Part shown: piece after piece, positions 56,815-62,267 of the stretch
How the letters are laid out: the number at the start of each line of letters is the position of its first letter
How positions within the stretch are numbered: position 1 is the stretch's first letter
From: Leptospira jelokensis
GTDB lineage: Bacteria; Spirochaetota; Leptospiria; Leptospirales; Leptospiraceae
Assembly (NCBI RefSeq): GCF_004769635.1
Contig: NZ_RQGH01000003.1
Span: 1-62,267 of the forward strand
Direction of reading: 5' to 3'
Length of the DNA stretch: 62,267 bases
Translations under genes and position numbers: made by a program
The notes under the pieces: generated by a model
Told to the model about the DNA's origin: nothing
What the model saw: only the letters and a program-made list of their open reading frames with translations
Database searches by the model: none

Positions 56815-56834
56815 TCGAATATCGGAGAACTCCG
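56815..56834. repeat. TCGAATATCGGAGAAC hairpin, copy 2
   Basis: Exact 16-mer match to 56042-56057, 773 bp away in the same orientation; here the hairpin is CGGA-GAAC-TCCG. Upstream of the small HTH gene on its 5' side. Confidence 0.75.
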
Positions 56835-56893
56835 TTTTGCGATTTTTCGATATTTTATGAAAAAAATGCAAAATTGCTTCGTTTTTTTTAAAA

Positions 56894-56998
56894 TTGTCTT
56901 ATTGTACCCTTTAGGGTATAATATTTTCTTATAATAACAAAATATACCCGATCGGGACTATTTCGCTTTACTACTTAATTTTTATACCCGATAAGGTA
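56894..56998 (+). promoter_or_regulatory. hipBST promoter with three HipB-type operators
   Basis: Promoter: TTGTCT (56894-56899), 17-bp spacer, TATAAT (56917-56922). Operators: TACCCTTTAGGGTA (56905-56918, inside the spacer), TACCCGATCGGGAC (56945-56958) and TACCCGATAAGGTA (56985-56998), each starting exactly 40 bp after the last. All follow TACCC-N4-GGGTA. HipB bound to the first would block the promoter, and the others allow cooperative binding. Confidence 0.8.
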
Positions 56999-57003
56999 CA
57001 TAT

Positions 57004-57228
57004 ATGGAACTAGATCATTTATCTGATTTTGTCAAAAGGGAACGAAAAAAGAATTCATTAACTCAGGAAGATCTAGCTCGTATGACAGGCGTTGGATTAC
57101 GATTTATTAGAGAATTAGAACAAGGAAAGCCATCACTAAGAATGGACAAAGTGAATCAGGTATTAGAAGCCTTCGGTGCGAAACTGGTTCCAAAACCAAA
57201 AGCAAAAGGTAGCGAATATGAATCGTAA
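57004..57228 (+). CDS. hipB: HipB-type antitoxin (XRE HTH)
   Basis: 74 aa: 'LSDFVKRERKKNSLTQEDLARMTGVGLRFIRELEQGKPSLRMDKVNQVLEAFGAKL' is a Cro/C1 helix-turn-helix. First gene of a three-gene operon, overlapping hipS by 11 bp. In HipBST systems HipB binds the operators and helps repress, while HipS is the real antitoxin; the three TACCC-N4-GGGTA sites upstream are the expected targets. Confidence 0.88.
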   Translation: MELDHLSDFVKRERKKNSLTQEDLARMTGVGLRFIRELEQGKPSLRMDKVNQVLEAFGAKLVPKPKAKGSEYES

Positions 57229-57538
57229 GGGAAACGTTTTCTACAGAGAAATTTTTGCAGGAGAGATATTCGAGAATGAAAATGGCTATGTATTCCAATA
57301 CAACGAAAATTACATAAATAATGAAGCCTATCCTGCGATTAGTTTTACTTTGCCAAAACAAAAAGAAGCATACCAATCAAAAACTCTTTTTCCATTTTTT
57401 GATGGTTTAATCCCTGAAGGTTGGTTGCTTAACCTCACACAAAATATTTGGAAACTTAACAAAAAAGATCGGTTTGGTATCCTACTGACTGTATGTGAAG
57501 ATTGTATTGGTGCAGTCAGTGTAATAGGGGAAAGATAA
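57218..57538 (+). CDS. hipS: HipS antitoxin (HipA N-subdomain 1 as a separate protein)
   Basis: 106 aa from ATG 57218 with AAAGGT upstream. 'YREIFAGEIFENENGYVFQYNENYINNEAYPAISFTLPKQKEAYQSKTLFPFFDGLIPEGWLL' is the N-terminal subdomain normally fused to HipA kinases ('...FFDGLLPEG'). Here it is its own gene before the kinase, the hallmark of HipBST, where HipS neutralises the kinase HipT. Overlaps hipT by one base (TAATG). Confidence 0.85.
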   Translation: MNRKGNVFYREIFAGEIFENENGYVFQYNENYINNEAYPAISFTLPKQKEAYQSKTLFPFFDGLIPEGWLLNLTQNIWKLNKKDRFGILLTVCEDCIGAVSVIGER

Positions 57539-58467
57539 TGAAATTTTGCCTCCTATGCGCGAAACAGAGTGAAGATGACTATCATTCTCATTGCAGCAAA
57601 CTTTTGTTTGGGAAAAATCAAATTCCAGAAATTGATATCGATATCAAGTCTATTCGTGAATTGGCAAAACAAAACATTGAATCAAGGATGACAGTTACTG
57701 GAGCTCAATCAAAAATATCTCTTGATCTCGATACCTCTAATCCTAAATCAACAAGACTCACTATCCTCGGAATGAAAGGAGATTTCATTCTAAAACCTCC
57801 CTCAGAAGAGTATACGAATCTTCCAGAAAATGAACATCTTACCATGTTACTTGCAAAAGAATTCTCTTTTCCCGTAGCAATATCTTCCTTGATTCGATTA
57901 AATTCGGGAGAACTGGCTTATATTACCAAACGATTCGACCGTGAGAAGAATATAAAAATTGCCCAAGAAGATTTTTGCCAATTAACCGAAAGATTAACTG
58001 AAGATAAATACAAAGGATCTTATGAATCGATTGGCCGGTGGATCAAACAGAACACAACTTCTCCAGGAATTGATTTAGTTCGATTCTTCGAAATGATCGT
58101 ATTCTCATTTCTTACAGGCAATTCGGATATGCATTTGAAGAACTTTTCCATCCAAACTGATCTTGAAGGTAGAATCAAGTTAGCACCAGCCTATGATTTG
58201 TTGGCAGTAAAATTATTTTTTCTCGAAGACAATGAAGATTTAGCTCTCACATTGAATGGTAAGAAGAATAAAATCAATCTAGCGGATATTAAAACTTTTG
58301 GGAAGTCGATCCATCTTTCGGAACTAGTGGTTGATAGAACTCTCTTACAAATCCAGTCAAAGTTACCTTTGCTTGTTGAAAAAGTAAAACTGTATCCATT
58401 TTGGAAATCTGGTACAAAGAAGTATGTTGAGCTGATACAAAAGCGAGCGAAGAAGCTAGGTTGGTAG
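57538..58467 (+). CDS. hipT: HipT kinase toxin
   Basis: 309 aa. N-terminal Cys/His cluster 'CLLCAKQSEDDYHSHCSKLLFG' (zinc-knuckle-like), Gly-loop 'TVTGAQSKISLDL' with serines that may be self-phosphorylated, ATP Lys in 'GDFILKPP', catalytic 'FLTGNSDMHLKNFS' (Asp/Asn) and metal-binding Asp in 'LAPAYDLL'. Lacks the HipA N-subdomain 1, which hipS supplies. HipT of E. coli phosphorylates tryptophanyl-tRNA synthetase; the target here is unknown. Confidence 0.85.
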   Translation: MKFCLLCAKQSEDDYHSHCSKLLFGKNQIPEIDIDIKSIRELAKQNIESRMTVTGAQSKISLDLDTSNPKSTRLTILGMKGDFILKPPSEEYTNLPENEHLTMLLAKEFSFPVAISSLIRLNSGELAYITKRFDREKNIKIAQEDFCQLTERLTEDKYKGSYESIGRWIKQNTTSPGIDLVRFFEMIVFSFLTGNSDMHLKNFSIQTDLEGRIKLAPAYDLLAVKLFFLEDNEDLALTLNGKKNKINLADIKTFGKSIHLSELVVDRTLLQIQSKLPLLVEKVKLYPFWKSGTKKYVELIQKRAKKLGW

Positions 58468-58831
58468 AAAGGGGTACATCTTATGTCCGAAATACCCTAA
58501 TGTAAACTAAGTAAGAATTCACAAGCAACCTTAATTGTTTCAGCTAAAATTTAGTCTATATGAACCATAAACTGGTCGAATGAGTTTCAAAGACTTTGGA
58601 ATCGTTTATGATTTACCCGAAGAATGTGAATCAATTATCATAATTTATATACTTTTGCTCCAAGATTTTTTCTTAAACCATTCCTTCCATCTGACAAAAC
58701 TTGAATCGTTTAGAAGTGTTTGTCATCATCAGAATAACAGACATAAACTGTTATGCCAGGTGATATGCAACTTCCGAGAATGTATATTATGTCGCATAAC
58801 ATATACTAATTGATGTATAGAAAGGCACATC
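58468..58831. other. gap between hipT and the IS element
   Basis: No gene supported. One weak feature: a 28-bp stretch at 58770-58797, ACTTCCGAGAA-TGTATA-TTATGTCGCAT, arranged like a Xer recombination site, with a central hexamer and right arm like E. coli dif but a weak left arm. The rest is AT-rich and featureless. Confidence 0.3.
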
Positions 58832-60108
58832 GGTAACACATTAGATCACTCACATGGGTTACACTTTGATTCATCTATTCTATACAAGAGCGTCTGGTAT
58901 TTCAACACTTTACTCGTATACAAATCTAAAATTCCAAGAATTGCATTCGCAAAATAAAGCCGACAATGCCTGTCTGAGATCTCTTCAAAGCCAACTACCT
59001 CTCCAATAAACGGATTCCCAAAGAACACTCGATGGGGCCCGTACTGCGCAAAACCACTTTCGTGAACTTTATCAGTAAAGATATGAGTTGGATATGCAAC
59101 CTCTAAGATCCTTTTTGGAAACTCGCGAATGGACCTTTTGTATTCTTTAGCTGGAGTTAGAAATCCCAATGCTTCATGAGGTCGAACATGATTGAACTCA
59201 TATCGAAAGTTATCAAAGGAAATCTGTTGAGCTTCAAGGCTTGACCTTGGTGGCAAAGCAGTTTCTTCTTTTAGAGTTCGATGCATCCTTTCATGACGTC
59301 CATTCTGAGATGGTTTCCCAGGTTGGATCCGTTCCGGTCGAATCCCTAGTTTTAACCACCAAACAGAAAGACTTGTGAGGCCACCAATCGCCTTACTTGC
59401 AAATGGAGCTCCATTGTCCGACTTAATGGCAAGAGGAAGTCCGTATTCTTTAAAAACCCTTTCAAATACGGCTTTTGTTTGCTCTACATTCGTTTTACTT
59501 AAGATTTCGCAGGCAAGTAGATAACGACTATGTGCATCGGTTATCGTCAATGGATCACAACGATGCCCGTTTCCTACAGTAAAATGCCCTTTAAAGTCGA
59601 CACACCAGACATCATTAGGAGAAGCAACATCAGAAAATGGAAAGAGAGATTGCGGAACTCTCGGTCGTTTCTTCTTTGGCTTGATAAGTCCTTTTTTCCT
59701 TAGGATATTACCGATTGTTGTTTCACTGGGAATGTGTTTTAATCTGTGGAATCGTGCTTTTAATATGGGCCGAAGTTTCTTAGGTCCCCAAGATGGATGT
59801 TCTTCTCGTAAATCTATAATCAATCGAACAATTTTTTCTGGAGTTTCATTGGATTGAGTGATCCGTTTTCTGGATTTATCTTTGAGTCCATCGATTCCTT
59901 CCGACTCGTAGTTCTATAGATACTTATATCCAGTTTTTCTTGAGATGTTGAAGTCTCTGCAAAGATCAGCAAAACACCATTTGCCACTTTTAACAGCTGC
60001 TATAAACTTGATTCTTTCTTCTATCACTTTGGTTTCCTTCCAAGGCATCGGATTGTCCTCCGATACTCATTGTCGGTGTTACCTATGTGAGTTGTCTCTT
60101 TTGTTACC
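58832..60108 (-). mobile_element. IS481-family insertion sequence
   Basis: Bounded by 33-bp terminal inverted repeats, left 58832-58864 and right 60076-60108, both starting GGTAACA and matching at 26 of 33 positions. The transposase stop codon lies in the left repeat. Outside the repeats similarity seems to continue a little (AGG.CA.AT), so the true tips may be up to 20 bp further out; no target duplication was seen. Its transposase has an amber codon, so the copy is probably inactive. Confidence 0.8.
58846..60048 (-). pseudogene. IS481-family transposase with internal amber codon
   Basis: 401 codons from ATG 60048. N-terminal helix-turn-helix ('RIKFIAAVKSGKWCFADLCRDFNISRKTGYKYL') is closed by TAG at 59914-59916 (codon 45) and resumes in frame 'NYESEGIDGLKDKSRKR...'. 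The DDE core is complete: CVDFKG (first Asp), KSDNGAPF (second Asp), GRHERMHRTLKEE (Glu), and the C-terminal 'FNHVRPHEALG' is kept. Downstream ATG/TTG starts (59823 region) could make an HTH-less catalytic protein. Confidence 0.88.
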
Positions 60109-60276
60109 TATCTGACCTACCCATACCTCGTTTGAGTATACTCGTACATACTTTACAAAAAGGATGATTAAAATCCTGATTCAGACGTTAAAGAGGATGG
60201 CACTTTAGTTTTTAAATTGCAACAATTTTCTAGCGAGATAAAGAAAAAGAAACTAAAAATAGACAAAACGATTAGC

Positions 60277-62136
60277 TTAAACTTTCCTCTTCAAATACTC
60301 TCGTAAAGCCCTATCCGTCGCATACACATAACAACCTTTCATTCCTCTTGTCATGAGAGTTCGATAGGTATTTTTAATCACCATATCAATCATCTTCGCA
60401 CCGTCTACTGGATGATTTTTCAAAAGTGTTTTATATCCTTTGATCGTATTGTCTTGTTTTGCTCTCTTGCTTGCGTCTGTTAGGAGCATACCCGATTCGT
60501 CTACCGTTATATCTGGACCAATAATTACACCAACATAATCAAGTTCTAAACCTTGGCAAGTATGGATACATCCAATTTGATCGATAGATTCTGGCTTTAA
60601 GATCCATAGACTACCGTCTTCTGAAAGATTCCATTTCATGGAAAAATTATCCTCAGGAAACGTGATATCGAAGTCCTTTGGATCTTTTTTACTTTTCCAT
60701 TCCCAACAATACCCAGCCACAAGACGAGCTTTGTTTGAAATTTTATTTTTTTCTTGTATCGCTGACCGAAGTTCTGAAGGGGAATCGAAAATTTTAAAAT
60801 CATAATCGATCCCCTCCAAATTGTAATTTGCAGTCTCTCGAATTTGCAAAATCTGGTCTAGCCAAGCAAGATATCCATCTGAACCATTACAACGAAATTG
60901 AGATTCTAATTTTAGTTTCGTGATATTTGCGTTTGCGTTTTTTGCCCAACGTTCAATCTCTTCTCCAGTTCCTACATCCTTTAAGGTAACTCGCTGGTCT
61001 TCGTCTAAAAAGAAAACGGAAGATCTAGATGCATGAATCAATTCTTTGACTTGATTTTCTCCTAAGTTTCCATACAAGCCGCTAAATTGATTCAAACGAT
61101 GTGCTTCATCGATTAATAAAACATCATATTCATCTTGCTTTGAATTATAAAAACTACTCGAGCCTGAAAATAGAGACGATATCTTCGTTTTTTTTAAAGT
61201 TCCGGACAACTTAGATTCAAAAACTGCCCTAGGTGCGGCATTCCTAGAAACATAACGGACGTTTAAGTTTTTATTTAATAATGCAACAAGTAGGTTGATC
61301 GCAACAACTGACTTACCTGTCCCCGGCCCTCCTTCAACAATCAATACAGACTTTCCTGCTTTCTTTACTTGTTCACTTAAATAAAGTGCTTCTTCGAATA
61401 CGATTTTTTGTTCGTCTATCATCGTAAATTCAGGATTGCCTTTCAACATCATTGCAATTGATTCAGAAAGTTGTTTTGATGGTTTTACATCTGATTTTTC
61501 GATTCGATCGATCGTTTGACCTGAATCACCAAGCAGAATCTTCGCTGACAAAAAGTTTCGTAACGCATCTGCATCATCTCTTAAGAATAATGGTGCAAGA
61601 GAAGTATGTGAGGAATAAAACACATCATTTAAAACGCCATTTTGAGAATTATAATTATGCAAATAAGCGCATGGATTGATTTCGATATTCTTCTCGTATA
61701 CTTCTACATTAAATGATTTGAGTAACTCTGCGTAACTCCATGCTTGATAAGAAGGATGTGTGGTTTCTACAACTGACTTACCAAATCTTGTCTTTACAAT
61801 TGCATCCTTTGCCGTGATTTCCGCTGACTCCCATTGCTTTAATTCAATAATAGCGATAGATGGTTTTTGATTGGGACTATATCCTGAAACAATAAAATCT
61901 ACACGTTTTGCAGTTGCTGGTATATTGTATTCGATGGCAATGCCCGCGTCTGTAGGTAGATCGCTTCTACCTACAATTCTTTCCATTGCCGAGAGTGAAT
62001 TTCGCCACGAATTCACTTCAGCATCGGAAACGCGGCCGAGAGTGCGTTTGTAATAAGTGTCCACCATGATTTCGCCAATTCGATTGGAATCTACATCACC
62101 GAGAAAACCTTTCACTGTAGATTTATAAATAATCAC
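60277..62136 (-). CDS. DUF2075-type nuclease-helicase
   Basis: 619 aa from GTG 62136 with AAGGTGG upstream. N-terminal part carries a PD-(D/E)xK-like signature (Asp80 in 'RVDFIVSG', then IELK with Glu98 and Lys100). The C-terminal two thirds is an SF1 helicase of the DUF2075 type: Walker A 'GGPGTGKSVVAINLL' (about 260-275), Walker B 'LLIDEAHRLNQ', 'FLDEDQRVT', 'HTCQGLELDYVGVIIGPD' and 'NTYRTLMTRGMKGCYVY'. The family is linked to phage and plasmid conflict; the specific role is unknown. Stands alone beside an IS element. Confidence 0.85.
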   Translation of the reverse strand: MIIYKSTVKGFLGDVDSNRIGEIMVDTYYKRTLGRVSDAEVNSWRNSLSAMERIVGRSDLPTDAGIAIEYNIPATAKRVDFIVSGYSPNQKPSIAIIELKQWESAEITAKDAIVKTRFGKSVVETTHPSYQAWSYAELLKSFNVEVYEKNIEINPCAYLHNYNSQNGVLNDVFYSSHTSLAPLFLRDDADALRNFLSAKILLGDSGQTIDRIEKSDVKPSKQLSESIAMMLKGNPEFTMIDEQKIVFEEALYLSEQVKKAGKSVLIVEGGPGTGKSVVAINLLVALLNKNLNVRYVSRNAAPRAVFESKLSGTLKKTKISSLFSGSSSFYNSKQDEYDVLLIDEAHRLNQFSGLYGNLGENQVKELIHASRSSVFFLDEDQRVTLKDVGTGEEIERWAKNANANITKLKLESQFRCNGSDGYLAWLDQILQIRETANYNLEGIDYDFKIFDSPSELRSAIQEKNKISNKARLVAGYCWEWKSKKDPKDFDITFPEDNFSMKWNLSEDGSLWILKPESIDQIGCIHTCQGLELDYVGVIIGPDITVDESGMLLTDASKRAKQDNTIKGYKTLLKNHPVDGAKMIDMVIKNTYRTLMTRGMKGCYVYATDRALREYLKRKV

Positions 62137-62267
62137 TCAATGTCCCACCTTAATATCATCCGTTAGATGCTATAAATCGAATATTATTAATTTTAATGCA
62201 ATATTTTTTCTTTAAAAGGATATCTATATGTAGAATTAAAATCTAACTGAAATTACAGTATAGATAT

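Noticed and set aside
58580..58813. 77-aa ORF between hipT and the IS
   Set aside because: Low-complexity AT-rich frame with no RBS or homology signal.
1..62267. CRISPR arrays, tRNA or rRNA genes
   Set aside because: No regularly spaced direct repeats with unique spacers, and no cloverleaf or rRNA signature was noticed on either strand.

Overview
The window looks like an accessory replicon of a spirochaete of the genus Leptospira, most likely a saprophytic species. It is AT-rich and dominated by lipoproteins with short Leptospira-type lipoboxes. It also carries a 7TM-AraC regulator, a 7TMR/SpoIIE phosphatase lipoprotein, an HmuY/TonB haem locus and OpgG/OpgH. A ParA/ParB cassette with parS-like palindromes lies between two paralogous winged-helix Rep-like genes, and recC-recB-recD is on the same molecule. 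From memory, recBCD sits on the 74-kb p74 replicon of L. biflexa, so a p74-like plasmid is my working inference. I could not test whether the window ends join.

Layout. 0.1-1.3 kb: ArdC-like antirestriction gene. 1.3-7 kb: multihaem cytochrome and SH3 lipoprotein, AraC regulator, CocE/S15-type hydrolase lipoprotein. 7.2-15.9 kb: recC-recB-recD. 15.9-23.6 kb: haem acquisition locus (TonB receptor with an interrupted signal peptide, HmuY, a lipoprotein, HmuT-U-V-S). 23.6-29.6 kb: frameshifted sensor kinase, 7TMR-SpoIIE phosphatase, YegP-like protein, PpnP, two TetR regulators and a thioesterase. 29.6-33.8 kb: replication and partition core (rep1, parB, parA, rep2), with a conserved covarying hairpin upstream of each rep. 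33.9-45.5 kb: lipoprotein, hydrolase, opgG/opgH with a separate OpgH-N-like gene, two tandem Gly/Ala-rich lipoproteins, GGDEF response regulator, SrkA-like kinase, TrmH methyltransferase. 45.6-54.8 kb: BrnTA-like pair, a broken RibD/DHFR fragment, PAS histidine kinase, MFP-FtsX-ATPase export operon, DUF167 protein, metzincin lipoprotein with a helical-repeat partner. 54.8-62.1 kb: an accessory segment with an HUH Rep-like gene, a small helix-turn-helix gene, a tripartite HipBST system, an IS481-family element with an amber codon, and a DUF2075-type nuclease-helicase.

How it works together. The core supplies replication (Rep), segregation (ParABS) and a full RecBCD enzyme. The chromosome-like cargo adds haem uptake, periplasmic glucan synthesis, signalling and export. 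The 54.8-62 kb segment, possibly continuous with the ArdC gene if the molecule is circular, holds plasmid or phage-like maintenance and conflict genes. The least expected signals are non-coding: two covarying hairpins upstream of the rep paralogues, three HipB-type operators spaced exactly 40 bp apart, three hairpins sharing TCGGAGAA near the HUH Rep gene, a T10 tract that separates the TonB receptor from its signal peptide, and two copies of a symmetric structured element.
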